A model generated the notes under the pieces. The model saw only the letters and a program-made list of their open reading frames with translations. It was not told the origin of the DNA and did not search any database. A stretch of 64,000 bases of DNA from Bacteroidota bacterium (GTDB lineage Bacteria > Bacteroidota > Bacteroidia > UKL13-3). The stretch is taken from the NCBI GenBank assembly GCA_027491085.1, contig JAIXWW010000012.1, positions 62,001 to 126,000 of the forward strand, in the 5' to 3' direction. Below are positions 31,119 to 41,462 of the stretch, piece by piece (the stretch's first letter is position 1; every line of letters starts with the position of its first letter). The position numbers and the translations under genes were made by a program.

Positions 31119-31492
31119 AATGAGTGAGTATGAGTAAATTTTGTTAATGCAAAAACGGCAATAAACTATTCCTAAACAAGTAAAATAATTAAGGAAGACG
31201 CTCGGAATTAGTAATAATTTATTACAAAGTAAATTAAATAAAATGGTCGTCTTTTATTGTTCTTCCTTATTAAAAGCAAGCACATTGGCATAAAGCATAA
31301 CTTCTTCGTATTGCCTTAGGTTATGTATTACTTTATAAAAATAGTTTTCGGTCATTTAAATATTTTCTTTTAAGTATGCTTCCAGCTTAAGTTTGGTAGT
31401 TTCTTTCAAACTTAAGTTGATGTTTTGTTTTGGAGCAATAATAATTTTTTGAAAAGCAAAATAGTGAATATTGTTTCAGTAAGTTTATTATA

Positions 31493-31530
31493 AAAAGACG
31501 TGACAGATTTTTAAACTTGTCACGTCTTTT
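31493..31530 (-). terminator. Rho-independent terminator downstream of 31566..32021
   Basis: AAAAGACGTGACA ... TGTCACGTCTTTT. Confidence 0.75.
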
Positions 31531-31565
31531 GACGCTAATTTTAGGCTTGGCAGCCTTCAGAAATG

Positions 31566-32021
31566 TTATTTCTTTAAATTATTTTCATAAATGCTTATCC
31601 ACTCTTCCATGCTCATTTTAGTCATCAATTCTCCAATTAATTCATAGGGTATATCGTCCATCTTTTTAAATCGGATACAACTTTTGCCCATATCTAGTTT
31701 TTGCTTGGTATGTTTTGGGAATTCGGCCACAAACCAATCATGTAATTCGGGTTTACTATATATACCCATGTGGTAAAAATTAATGGAGCTTTTTTGAGAG
31801 GCTAAACCCGCAAAAGGCAATGGTTCAATAGGTTTGCAATGGTAACCTGCCGGATATATAGCATGCGGAATTATATAACCCAATCCGCCATAACTAATGC
31901 CTGCTTCAAAACCTTTAGGTAAATTTTTTACAATAACATTGTGCAGTTTATTAAATGGTTCAGCCCTTTCTGGAGGTAGGCTAATCAAAATATCGTTTAC
32001 AGTTTTTCCGGTAGCTTTCAT
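31566..32021 (-). CDS. DUF1801 domain-containing protein
   Basis: KLHNVIVKNLPKGFEAGISYGGLGYIIPHAIYPAGYHCKP; C-terminal MGKSCIRFKKMDDIPYELIGEL. Confidence 0.85.
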   Translation of the reverse strand: MKATGKTVNDILISLPPERAEPFNKLHNVIVKNLPKGFEAGISYGGLGYIIPHAIYPAGYHCKPIEPLPFAGLASQKSSINFYHMGIYSKPELHDWFVAEFPKHTKQKLDMGKSCIRFKKMDDIPYELIGELMTKMSMEEWISIYENNLKK

Positions 32022-32024
32022 GTA

Positions 32025-32744
32025 TTATTTGGTTGTTTTTAGGTTCAATAATTGTTTGATAGAAATTAAGTGCCCCAATAGCACAATGAGTACTATAAAG
32101 GTAGGCAACCAACTGAATGGAAAATATAAAATGGCTATATTAGGTTGGTCAAAAGCAAATTTTTGAACAGGAGTTGGTGCCGAAAATAAAGCGTTTAATA
32201 CAATATTGATTAAAAGCCCAAGGCAAACAAAATTCCAAATTAACAGCAATGGTCGGTTTACACTTTTTTCTCTATATCCTAAATAAGCTATGATGGGGGC
32301 AGTTATACCAGCTAGTATATCAAAATTTCTGCCTTCAAAAGTCATTAGTTCAGGAATGGTTTTGTTAATAAACAACCAAAACAAAACTACTTCAACAGGC
32401 ACTCTTACTATATTTAAATGCGTTAAGTTTTTTAAGGGTAAACTCGCTATAAACTGTTTACCTTTTTTAGTAGTAAACAAGAGTAATATGGCTAAAAAAG
32501 CGGGTAAAATTCCTAATAATATTATTTTAGGTGGCAATGAATAAGTATTGGTATTGTACACATTTTGTAAGCTCAAAACAGCTTGAATAATTAACCAACC
32601 AATTAAACCTAAAGCTATAACATTGGCTTTTTTTCTAGTTTCTTCTTGGCTTGCATTTTTAATGGCATTAACAAACAAAAGCAAAGTTGTAATTGTGGTT
32701 AATGCAAATATTATTGAAATATAATAGGGTAAATTGGCTAACAT
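32025..32744 (-). CDS. Hypothetical multi-pass membrane protein
   Basis: 239 aa with multiple hydrophobic segments; 3 nt from the downstream gene, likely co-transcribed. Confidence 0.75.
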   Translation of the reverse strand: MLANLPYYISIIFALTTITTLLLFVNAIKNASQEETRKKANVIALGLIGWLIIQAVLSLQNVYNTNTYSLPPKIILLGILPAFLAILLLFTTKKGKQFIASLPLKNLTHLNIVRVPVEVVLFWLFINKTIPELMTFEGRNFDILAGITAPIIAYLGYREKSVNRPLLLIWNFVCLGLLINIVLNALFSAPTPVQKFAFDQPNIAILYFPFSWLPTFIVLIVLLGHLISIKQLLNLKTTK

Positions 32745-32870
32745 TTAATGTTTTTTTTATAAAAGCAATAATATAAATTTTAACTTAAAATAATATGTAA
32801 CATTCAATCGTAAAAAATATTGGCTTTAGCCAATTAAAAAATAAAATGCCTATAAATCAAATTACCGTTG

Positions 32871-32888
32871 TCCCGAAAGCTTTCGGGA
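32871..32888. repeat. 18-bp perfect palindrome TCCCGAAAGCTTTCGGGA
   Basis: Read directly; flanked by CCGTTG / CAACGG outer arms. Confidence 0.85.
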
Positions 32889-33095
32889 TAAACCAACGGA
32901 AAAAGTAAATTCAAATCCTTTAAATAGATTATTCTGATTGAAAAATCCGAACCAGCGCATCGACAATTATCAGTAAACGAACAACGGTAAACAATCCAAC
33001 AATACAACAATTCAACTAATCTCCAAATCACTAAATAAAATAAAAAGCTAATAACATGTTGAAAACAGCCTTGTTTAAAGCAGTAATTTGCAGCC

Positions 33096-35396
33096 GTGGA
33101 TTATTTAAGTTTGTTAAACCCAAGTCAGCGCGCAGCTGTTGAAAATACTAAAGGGCCTGTTATGATTGTAGCAGGTGCAGGTTCTGGAAAAACGCGCGTG
33201 CTTACTTATCGTATTGCTCATATTTTAAAAGAAGGTGTAGATGCCTTTAATATTTTATCGCTCACCTTTACCAATAAAGCCAGTAAAGAAATGCGCGAAC
33301 GCATTCATTCAGTAGTGGGTAGCGAAGCTCGTAACCTTTGGATGGGTACATTTCATAGTATTTTTGCACGCATTTTACGTGTAGAAAGTGAGCGCATTGG
33401 TTATCCTCGTAATTTTACTATTTACGATACTGATGATGCCAAAAGTTTACTCAAAACCATTATTAAAGAATTAGGACAAGACGATAAATTATATAAACCT
33501 GCGGGAGTTTTAGGCCGAATTTCAGCAGCTAAAAATGCTCTAGTTAATGCTGGAGAATACATGGCAAACGATGAAAATACCTCGTTTGACGAAAGCAGCG
33601 GAAGACCCATGTTTGGAAAAATTTTTCAAATGTATCAAGACCGTTGTTTCAAAGCCAGTGCCATGGATTTTGATGATTTATTACTTAAAACTTTCGAATT
33701 ATTTAAAAATCATCCCGATGTATTGCATAAATACCAACACCAGTTTAAATACATCATGGTGGATGAGTTTCAAGATACCAACCAAGCACAGTATGCCATT
33801 ATAAAAAAACTAGCAGCAGTTCATCAAAACATAGCTGTGGTAGGCGATGATGCACAAAGTATTTATGCTTTTAGGGGTGCAACTATTGCCAATATATTGG
33901 GCTTTCAGCGCGATTTTAGCGATACCCAAGTTTTTAAATTAGAGCAAAATTACCGCAGTTCTCAAACCATTGTAGAGGCAGCCGGAGGATTGATTAAATT
34001 AAACAAAGACCAAATTCCTAAAAAGGTATTTACAACTAATGATGTTGGTGAAAAAATTAAAGTATTACGTGCTTTAACCGATAATGAAGAAGGCCGTATG
34101 GTGGCAAGTTCTATTTTTCAAGAAAAAATGAACTCACATGTGGCCAATAAGGATTTTGCCATTTTATACCGAACCAACGCACAAAGTCGCTCTTTGGAAG
34201 AGGCTTTGCGCAAAATGAATATTCCTTATCGCATTTATGGTGGATTGAGTTTTTACCATAGAAAAGAGATAAAAGATATTTTGGCTTATTTGCGTTTGGT
34301 GTTAAATACCAACGATGAAGAAGCTTTAAAACGCGTAATTAACTATCCTGCCCGTGGAATTGGTAAAACTACCATGGATAAAGTAATGATAGTTGCTTCG
34401 GAAAATAATATCAGTTTATTTGAAACTTTAGAGCGTGCACGTGAGTTTCAAATAAAAGGCTACGAAGTTTTGGGCGATTTTGTGTTAATGATTCGTAGTT
34501 TCCAAACCATGCTAAAAAAACCTGCCTACGATGTAGCCATGCATGTAGCCAAGCAAACGGGTTTATTAAAATCACTTTATGAAGATAAAACGGTAGAAGG
34601 AATTGCTCGTTATGAAAATATGGAGGAATTATTGAATGGTTTAAAAGAGTTCAGTGTAGACGATAGTGTGGATGAAGATGGAGTTCAAAAATATGGCATT
34701 TTAGAAGAGTACATGGCTGATATTGCCCTATTAACTGATTCGGATAATGAAGATCCAAACGATAACGATAAAGTTACCATGATGACCATTCATGCTTCAA
34801 AAGGTTTGGAATTTAAAAATGTGTATATTGTAGGTTTAGAGGAAAATCTTTTTCCATCTCAGTTGTCGCTCAATAGCCGCCAAGAGTTAGAAGAAGAGAG
34901 AAGATTATTTTATGTGGCCATAACACGTGCCATGAATAAATTAACACTTTCGTTTGCTAGCAGTAGGTTTAAATTTGGAAATATTACCAATCCAGAACCA
35001 AGCCGTTTTTTAAGTGAGTTAGATCCTAAGTTTTTACAATTTGATGCATTGTTTAGCAAAGGCAATAGCAATGTGCAAAGTAAACCTACCGTACAAACCT
35101 CCAGGTTTGGCAAACCACTTTCGCCAACAGCTAAAACTCGACCAAGCACTGTAGGTCAAAGGTTTAATACACCAACCAAGCCCGCAGCAGCACCGCCACC
35201 GGCAGTGGACCCAAATTTTGTGGGTGATGACACCAAAAATATTCAAGTCCAACAACGTGTTGAACATCAAAGATTTGGGTTTGGAACGGTGGTAAGTTTA
35301 GATGGAATTGGTGACAATAGAAAAGCTGAAATTGAATTTGAAAAAAAAAAAAAAAAAATGATCGTTTTAAAATTTGCCAAACTAAAATTACTTTAG
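33096..35396 (+). CDS. UvrD/PcrA-family ATP-dependent DNA helicase
   Basis: LNPSQRAAVENTKGPVMIVAGAGSGKTRVLTYRI, VDEFQDTN, TIHASKGLEFKNVYIVGLEENLFPS; C-terminal Tudor-like VEHQRFGFGTVVSLDG. Confidence 0.96.
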   Translation: MDYLSLLNPSQRAAVENTKGPVMIVAGAGSGKTRVLTYRIAHILKEGVDAFNILSLTFTNKASKEMRERIHSVVGSEARNLWMGTFHSIFARILRVESERIGYPRNFTIYDTDDAKSLLKTIIKELGQDDKLYKPAGVLGRISAAKNALVNAGEYMANDENTSFDESSGRPMFGKIFQMYQDRCFKASAMDFDDLLLKTFELFKNHPDVLHKYQHQFKYIMVDEFQDTNQAQYAIIKKLAAVHQNIAVVGDDAQSIYAFRGATIANILGFQRDFSDTQVFKLEQNYRSSQTIVEAAGGLIKLNKDQIPKKVFTTNDVGEKIKVLRALTDNEEGRMVASSIFQEKMNSHVANKDFAILYRTNAQSRSLEEALRKMNIPYRIYGGLSFYHRKEIKDILAYLRLVLNTNDEEALKRVINYPARGIGKTTMDKVMIVASENNISLFETLERAREFQIKGYEVLGDFVLMIRSFQTMLKKPAYDVAMHVAKQTGLLKSLYEDKTVEGIARYENMEELLNGLKEFSVDDSVDEDGVQKYGILEEYMADIALLTDSDNEDPNDNDKVTMMTIHASKGLEFKNVYIVGLEENLFPSQLSLNSRQELEEERRLFYVAITRAMNKLTLSFASSRFKFGNITNPEPSRFLSELDPKFLQFDALFSKGNSNVQSKPTVQTSRFGKPLSPTAKTRPSTVGQRFNTPTKPAAAPPPAVDPNFVGDDTKNIQVQQRVEHQRFGFGTVVSLDGIGDNRKAEIEFEKKKKKMIVLKFAKLKLL

Positions 35397-35540
35397 ACCT
35401 TTAAAATAAGTTTTCCACCACTTTATGAGCTGTTTATCATAGTTTATAGAAATGCTATCCACTTTTTGAAAAATAATGTTGATAGCTAACAATGGTTTAT
35501 TTAGATTGCGACATTATATTTGAATAACAAAAAGTAATAA

Positions 35541-36641
35541 ATGCATTCAGAAGTTAATATATGGTCATTAGTTAAAAGTTTATTGTTCAGACACAACTGT
35601 GTAATCATTCCAAATTTGGGTGGATTTTTAGCGCACCAACAAAGTGCTGCTATTGACCCAGTTTCGATGTTGATAAGCCCTCCATACAAACACGTAACTT
35701 TTAACGCACAACTTACCTTAAACGATGGTTTATTAGCAACTAAGATCGCAGATTATTTAAACATCAACTATAGCGATGCCATAAAAATTATTGATGAAGA
35801 AGTGAGTAACTTCCATATTACATTGAAGAATAACAAACAATTTTCAATTGTAGGATTAGGTAGTTTTGAACTTAATTTAAGTAATAATTTAATATTTACC
35901 CCAGACAAAAAAGCTAATTTTCTTATCAACTCTTTTGGATTAGAAGCAATTAGATTAAAGTCAATAAGTGAAACTAAGTCCACCAAAATTATTCATCATG
36001 TTGAACCATTAATTGCAACGGATACAAATTCAATTGAAGAAAAAGGATTTGTTAACAAACCACGCAAACGCAAAGGAAATGGTTTAATGTTTACAGCCAT
36101 AGGTTCTATTTTGATTATGGTTTTAGCATTAAATGCATACATATTCTTACAAGAAGGTAATCTAACACCAATTAGAAATAAGTTTGATGAATTGAACTTA
36201 GGAGTAAAAATAAAATCAGTAATAAATCAGTTTAGTAATTCTACCACTAATACAAGCGAAGCAGATGTTAAAGTAATTCCTGCAATCACTAAAAAAATTG
36301 AGGTAAATTCAGATTCTGTTACGCTAAATAATGACAGTTTAACACACACTCCTAAAACAGAACTCATTTCAACTAGTAATTTAGAACCTAATATTACAGG
36401 TAATTACTACATAGTTGCAGGTGCTTTTAAAAGTATAAAAAAGGCTAACAAACTGCTTAAAGCATTAAATAATGAAGGGTTTACTAATGCTGAAATAATT
36501 GAAAAACCAAATGCTTCTGCTAAAAAGATAAAATTTTATGTTACCTACAATAAATTTTCTAGTTTTAATGAAAGCACTTTAGAGTTGAGTAAAATTAATG
36601 AATCAGAAAATCCTGATGCATGGATTTTTGAAGCTAAATAA
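35541..36641 (+). CDS. HU-CCDC81-like and SPOR domain-containing protein
   Basis: N-terminal NCVIIPNLGGFLAHQQSAAIDP, TM helix, C-terminal YYIVAGAFKSIKKANKLLKALNNEGFTNAEII SPOR pattern. Confidence 0.85.
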   Translation: MHSEVNIWSLVKSLLFRHNCVIIPNLGGFLAHQQSAAIDPVSMLISPPYKHVTFNAQLTLNDGLLATKIADYLNINYSDAIKIIDEEVSNFHITLKNNKQFSIVGLGSFELNLSNNLIFTPDKKANFLINSFGLEAIRLKSISETKSTKIIHHVEPLIATDTNSIEEKGFVNKPRKRKGNGLMFTAIGSILIMVLALNAYIFLQEGNLTPIRNKFDELNLGVKIKSVINQFSNSTTNTSEADVKVIPAITKKIEVNSDSVTLNNDSLTHTPKTELISTSNLEPNITGNYYIVAGAFKSIKKANKLLKALNNEGFTNAEIIEKPNASAKKIKFYVTYNKFSSFNESTLELSKINESENPDAWIFEAK

Positions 36642-36692
36642 TTTAATAAAATCTCTATTTTCTTCTTTTTCTTTTCGTTATTATTGCGATAA

Positions 36693-38846
36693 ATGAGCGC
36701 AGTAGAAACTACAGATAACGATAATATTACCTTTAACCTTGCCAGTGATTTAGTAAAAAATACTAATATTAGCTTGTTTTTAACTGGTAAAGCCGGTACT
36801 GGTAAAACTACTTTCTTAAAGCATATCCAAAACACATGCCATAAACGAATGGTTATTGTTGCCCCTACAGGAGTAGCAGCCATTAATGCGGGTGGTGTTA
36901 CCATGCATTCGTTTTTTCAATTGCCTTTTTTACCTTTTATTAAAGAAGCTAATCATGGTTTTGGACAAGTAGAATGTGTAAACAGGTATACTCATTTTAA
37001 AAATGTAAAATTTAACCGCGAAAAAATTGATTTACTAAACGAACTCGACCTCTTAATTATTGATGAGGTAAGTATGTTGCGCGTTGATATGGTTGATTGT
37101 ATTGACGAAACACTGAAATATTACAGAAGAAATCAATTGCCTTTTGGTGGTGTCCAAGTTTTATTTATTGGCGACATGTTTCAGCTTCCACCAGTTACCA
37201 GCGATAATGAGTGGACACTTTTAAGTCAATATTATAAAAGTCCTTTCTTTTTTAGTTCTGAAGTATATCAACAGTTAAACCCTGCGCATTTAGAGCTAAA
37301 TAAAATTTACCGACAGAAAGAAGAACGTTTTATTAATTTGCTTAATAATATCAGGCATAATAATATGGATGATTACGATTTTGAATTACTTCAAGAACGT
37401 TATGATCCGGAAGCTGCAAGGTATGTAGATGGTTTAATTACCTTAACTACTCATAACAGAACTGCTGATAATATCAACCAACAAAAGTTGGCCGAAATTG
37501 AAGCAGAATCAATTGTATTTGAAGGTGAGATAAATGGTGATTTTAACGAAAAATCGTTGCCAGCCGAAAAATCATTGGAGTTAAAAGAAGGCGCTCAAAT
37601 TATGTTTATTAAAAACGATATTGAGAAACGCTATTTTAATGGCAAATTGGCTAAAATCAAAAGCATTGCCAAAGATGAAATAATAGTTGAGTTTGAAAGT
37701 GGTACCGAACTTAAAATTGAGCGCGAAACTTGGCGAAATATTAGGTATAATTTAAACAGAGACGAAAACCAAATAGAAGAAGAAGAAATTGGCAGTTTTA
37801 AGCAATTTCCCATTAGATTAGCTTGGGCTATAACCATTCACAAAAGTCAAGGTTTAACCTTTGATAGATTAGCAATTGATGCAGGTGCTTCATTTGCAGC
37901 AGGGCAAGTTTATGTGGCTTTAAGTAGGTGCAGAACTTTTGATGGATTGACACTTTTAAGCCGTATTTACCAGAACAGCATTTTAAGCGATGATAGAATT
38001 GTTCAGTTTTCGCTAAAACAATCGAGTGAGCAAGCTTTAATGGATGGATTGGATAATGCTAAGTTTGAATATGGATTAAGCCAACTTTACAAAACTTTTG
38101 ATTTGCGCAAAGTGGTACAGGAATATACGCTTTTTGAGGCATTTACTGCCACCAAACAAATTCCTGATAAAGAAGAAACTTTGCAGCATTTAAATGCCAT
38201 CATCAGGAATTTAAATGAACATAGAATTGTGGCAGATAAATTCAAAATTAGGGTGGAGGAAATTATTAAACAAAACCCAATTGATGCCAATTTGCTTAGC
38301 GAAAGAGTAAAAAGCGCAAAGACGTATTTTGCTAAAAAAATATTGGATGATGCTTTTAAACCTTTGCAAAGCATAGAAACGAATTTAAAACCAAAACAAA
38401 AAACAAAGCAGTTTATTACCAATTTACAAAAAGTAAAATCGTTTACTTGGAAACGTATTCATGATATAGAAACTGCCACTTTGGGTTCGTTCGATATAAG
38501 CATTGAGGCAATTGACAAGCCAAACGATATTGCCGAAACCATTAATCAAAAGGTAGTTAAAGTAAACTCGAAGGAAGAAACTTTAAAACTTTATAATGAG
38601 GGCAAAACCATAGAAGAAATAGCAGCATTCAGAGGAATGGCTGTTTCTACAATTGGCGGTCATTTAGCTCATTATGTTGATTTAGGTGAGTTAAATGCAC
38701 TTGATTTTGTAAGTGAAGAAACAATTGCTTTGGTAAAAAAGCTATTAGATGAAGGAAAAGAACGATTTGGTGAGTTGAAAGCTGAATTGCCAGCAGAAGT
38801 TACTTTTGACCAAATTAGAATGGCAGTAGCACACTTAAAGAAATAA
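36693..38846 (+). CDS. Pif1-like helicase with C-terminal helix-turn-helix domain
   Basis: FLTGKAGTGKTTFLKHI, IDEVSMLRVDMVDCID, LAWAITIHKSQGLTFDRLAIDAG; C-terminal LYNEGKTIEEIAAFRGMAVSTIGGHLAHYV. Confidence 0.93.
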   Translation: MSAVETTDNDNITFNLASDLVKNTNISLFLTGKAGTGKTTFLKHIQNTCHKRMVIVAPTGVAAINAGGVTMHSFFQLPFLPFIKEANHGFGQVECVNRYTHFKNVKFNREKIDLLNELDLLIIDEVSMLRVDMVDCIDETLKYYRRNQLPFGGVQVLFIGDMFQLPPVTSDNEWTLLSQYYKSPFFFSSEVYQQLNPAHLELNKIYRQKEERFINLLNNIRHNNMDDYDFELLQERYDPEAARYVDGLITLTTHNRTADNINQQKLAEIEAESIVFEGEINGDFNEKSLPAEKSLELKEGAQIMFIKNDIEKRYFNGKLAKIKSIAKDEIIVEFESGTELKIERETWRNIRYNLNRDENQIEEEEIGSFKQFPIRLAWAITIHKSQGLTFDRLAIDAGASFAAGQVYVALSRCRTFDGLTLLSRIYQNSILSDDRIVQFSLKQSSEQALMDGLDNAKFEYGLSQLYKTFDLRKVVQEYTLFEAFTATKQIPDKEETLQHLNAIIRNLNEHRIVADKFKIRVEEIIKQNPIDANLLSERVKSAKTYFAKKILDDAFKPLQSIETNLKPKQKTKQFITNLQKVKSFTWKRIHDIETATLGSFDISIEAIDKPNDIAETINQKVVKVNSKEETLKLYNEGKTIEEIAAFRGMAVSTIGGHLAHYVDLGELNALDFVSEETIALVKKLLDEGKERFGELKAELPAEVTFDQIRMAVAHLKK

Positions 38847-38855
38847 CCAAATACT

Positions 38856-40454
38856 TTATGATTCTAAGTTTTTATTAATTTCATGGATTACTTTATCCAA
38901 TTCTAAGGTTGTTTGTTTCAATAAATCTATAGAGGTTAAATTAACAGGGTCATTTATTTCTTCAAAATTAAACAACTTAATAATTCCAAGTATGTTTGCT
39001 ACTGGTTTTCTAACCACATGATTTATTGTAAAAAGATGGTTTTTAAGCTTTTCATTGGTTTCCTCTAAAGTCAATGTTCTTTCCTTAACTTTTTCGTTTA
39101 AACCTACATTTAAAATTTCAATTTCCAACTTCGCTTTTTCTAAATCGTTATAAGCAACTTGAAGTTTTTTTCTGCTTTTAGAAATAAAGAAAATAGCTAC
39201 AAAAACAATAACTAAGACTAAAAAAATTAAACCAATTACCTGTTTGTGAAAATTTAATTTTTCTTGATTAAACAATTCCCTTTTAGCTTGCTCATGCTTT
39301 AAAATACGTTCTTTACTTTCATATTCAAACTTACTTTTTAATTGAATAATTTGTTTCTGTATTTCTATGTTTTGCAAGCTATCATCATAAGATATTCTGT
39401 TTTCTAATGCACTAAGTGCAAGATCATTCTTATTAATTTTTTTATAGTAATCATAAAGATCGTTATAACAATTTGCTATTTGTAACTTATTTCCTAAAGC
39501 TTTTGATTTTTTTAACGAATTAGTTAAAAAAAGTAACGACTTTTCAAATTGATTTAGTTCTTTATAAACAATTGAAAGGTTACGTAAAGTCTCTGAAATA
39601 CCATTTTCATCACCTATAACTTTTTTTATTGCTAATGAGCGTTCCAAGTATACTTTAGCCTCTTCAAATAATTTTAAATATGTTTTAGCAATTCCAATAT
39701 TTTCTAAACTAAATGCCTTTCCAATATTATCCCCTAATTCATTTTGAATTTTCAATGCTTTCTCATTGATAAGAATTGATTCATTGAAATTATCTTGTAA
39801 TATATAAATACTTGCTATGTTATTTAAGGTACTAGCTACTCCAAGCCTATCATTCAGTTCTTGAAAAATCTTGAGTGATTTCTGATAATTTTCTAACGAA
39901 AATTTTTTATCACCAATATTTTTATAAATAATGGCAATATTTCCTAAGCTATTGGCTATTGCTTTTTTATCACCAAGTCTTTCCTTTATTTCTAGTGATT
40001 TGAAATGATAGTCTAATGCTTTTTTATAATCCCCTAAATTTTTATAGATTATTCCAAAGCCATTGTATATTTTACTTATTACTTTCTCTGCATTTACTTT
40101 TTTAGCAATTAATAATGATTCCTCATATAATTTTATTGCCTCATTAAAATCACCTTTCGACACCAATCCCATCGCTAAAATACGCATTGCTTCAGCCAAA
40201 CCTTTATTGTATTTGGCTATTTTACAATTTTCAATATTTTGATTAGCAATTGCTATTGTACTATCTGGATTAACAGAGTTATATAATGCGGCTATTTCAT
40301 TGGTTTTTATTAAATAGTTAGTATCCTTAGTAAAATTACTATTATGCTTAAGCTGTAGAATAACAAATTTTAAACTATCTATTTTTTGAATTTGAGCATT
40401 TGCCCTAAAACTAATAAACAGGATAAAAAAATATAGGATAAAACTTCTAATCAT
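38856..40454 (-). CDS. TPR protein with TM helix and isolated HisKA-like dimerisation domain (no ATPase domain)
   Basis: Repeated TPR units (ALDYHFKSLEIKERLGDKKAIANSLGNIAIIYKNIGD); TM helix VIGLIFLVLVIVFVAIFFI; C-terminus NHLFTINHVVRKPVANILGIIKL...ELDKVIHEINKNLES then stop. Confidence 0.85.
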   Translation of the reverse strand: MIRSFILYFFILFISFRANAQIQKIDSLKFVILQLKHNSNFTKDTNYLIKTNEIAALYNSVNPDSTIAIANQNIENCKIAKYNKGLAEAMRILAMGLVSKGDFNEAIKLYEESLLIAKKVNAEKVISKIYNGFGIIYKNLGDYKKALDYHFKSLEIKERLGDKKAIANSLGNIAIIYKNIGDKKFSLENYQKSLKIFQELNDRLGVASTLNNIASIYILQDNFNESILINEKALKIQNELGDNIGKAFSLENIGIAKTYLKLFEEAKVYLERSLAIKKVIGDENGISETLRNLSIVYKELNQFEKSLLFLTNSLKKSKALGNKLQIANCYNDLYDYYKKINKNDLALSALENRISYDDSLQNIEIQKQIIQLKSKFEYESKERILKHEQAKRELFNQEKLNFHKQVIGLIFLVLVIVFVAIFFISKSRKKLQVAYNDLEKAKLEIEILNVGLNEKVKERTLTLEETNEKLKNHLFTINHVVRKPVANILGIIKLFNFEEINDPVNLTSIDLLKQTTLELDKVIHEINKNLES

Positions 40455-40463
40455 TCCAATGAG

Positions 40464-41447
40464 TTAATTGTAAAGTTCAAAATATTCGGCAGAAAGTTTT
40501 TCAATATTGATTGGAATAACACCAACTTCTTCGCAAACCAAACCACCTGCCAGGTTTGAAATTACTGCAACTTGTTCCATTGACATATTCAAAGCCAAAC
40601 AAAGTGAGGCCACACTAATTACAGTATCTCCTGCACCACTAACATCGGCTATCTTACGTAAATGGGCTGGTACATAATTAAATTCACTACCGTTGGTAAT
40701 CATAACACCATTTTCACTTAAGGTTACAAACAGATATTTAATATTCATTTTCAACATTAAGTTTTGGCATATTTGCTCAAATTCAGGTTTGTTTTGTAAC
40801 GAAAAATGGGTATTTATACCTTCACGCAACTCCTTTAAATTGGGCTTAAATAAAGTTACGTTGTTGTAATAATTAAAGTTCCTTTTTTTAGGGTCAACTA
40901 CTGTAGGAATACCCAATTGATTGGCTTTATTGGTAACGCTTTTAATTAAACTTTCGGTTATCACTCCTTTATCATAATCTTCAAAGATTACAATTTTTGC
41001 TTGAGGTAATAACTCTTCAATTTTTGCAACTAAAGCGTTGGTTTGTATTAAATTTAGAGGCTCAGAGTTTTCATTATCAATTCGCAGCATCTGATGGTTT
41101 TGGCTAATTACCCTGGTTTTTACAGTTGTAATTCTATCAATATCTTTTAAAATGCCGGCTGAATTAATATTACTTTTAATTAATAATTCAATCAGTTCAT
41201 TTCCCTCTGCATCATTACCAATGGTTGAACACAAAATAGGTTTCGCACCAAGTGAAGCCAAATTTAGAGCCACATTTGCTGCACCTCCCAAGCGACTTTC
41301 TTTTTTGTTAACTGCAACTATTGGAACGGGTGCCTCGGGAGAAATACGCTCCACATTTCCGAACAAATAAGCATCTATCATAACATCACCAATAACAAGT
41401 ACTGGTATGTCTTTAAATTGATTAATTAAATTATTAAAATCTCCCAT
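40464..41447 (-). CDS. PfkB-family carbohydrate kinase, RfaE1-type (heptose-7-phosphate kinase)
   Basis: MIDAYLFGNVERISPEAPVPIVAVNKKESRLGGAANVALNLASLGA; DVSGAGDTVIS; no nucleotidyltransferase domain. Confidence 0.9.
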   Translation of the reverse strand: MGDFNNLINQFKDIPVLVIGDVMIDAYLFGNVERISPEAPVPIVAVNKKESRLGGAANVALNLASLGAKPILCSTIGNDAEGNELIELLIKSNINSAGILKDIDRITTVKTRVISQNHQMLRIDNENSEPLNLIQTNALVAKIEELLPQAKIVIFEDYDKGVITESLIKSVTNKANQLGIPTVVDPKKRNFNYYNNVTLFKPNLKELREGINTHFSLQNKPEFEQICQNLMLKMNIKYLFVTLSENGVMITNGSEFNYVPAHLRKIADVSGAGDTVISVASLCLALNMSMEQVAVISNLAGGLVCEEVGVIPINIEKLSAEYFELYN

Positions 41448-41462
41448 TAATGCTAATAAAAG

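Noticed and set aside
33096-38846. UvrD + HU/SPOR + Pif1 cluster as a possible defence island
   Set aside because: Each is a typical chromosomal housekeeping protein in Bacteroidota; no nuclease, sensor or other defence partner is present.
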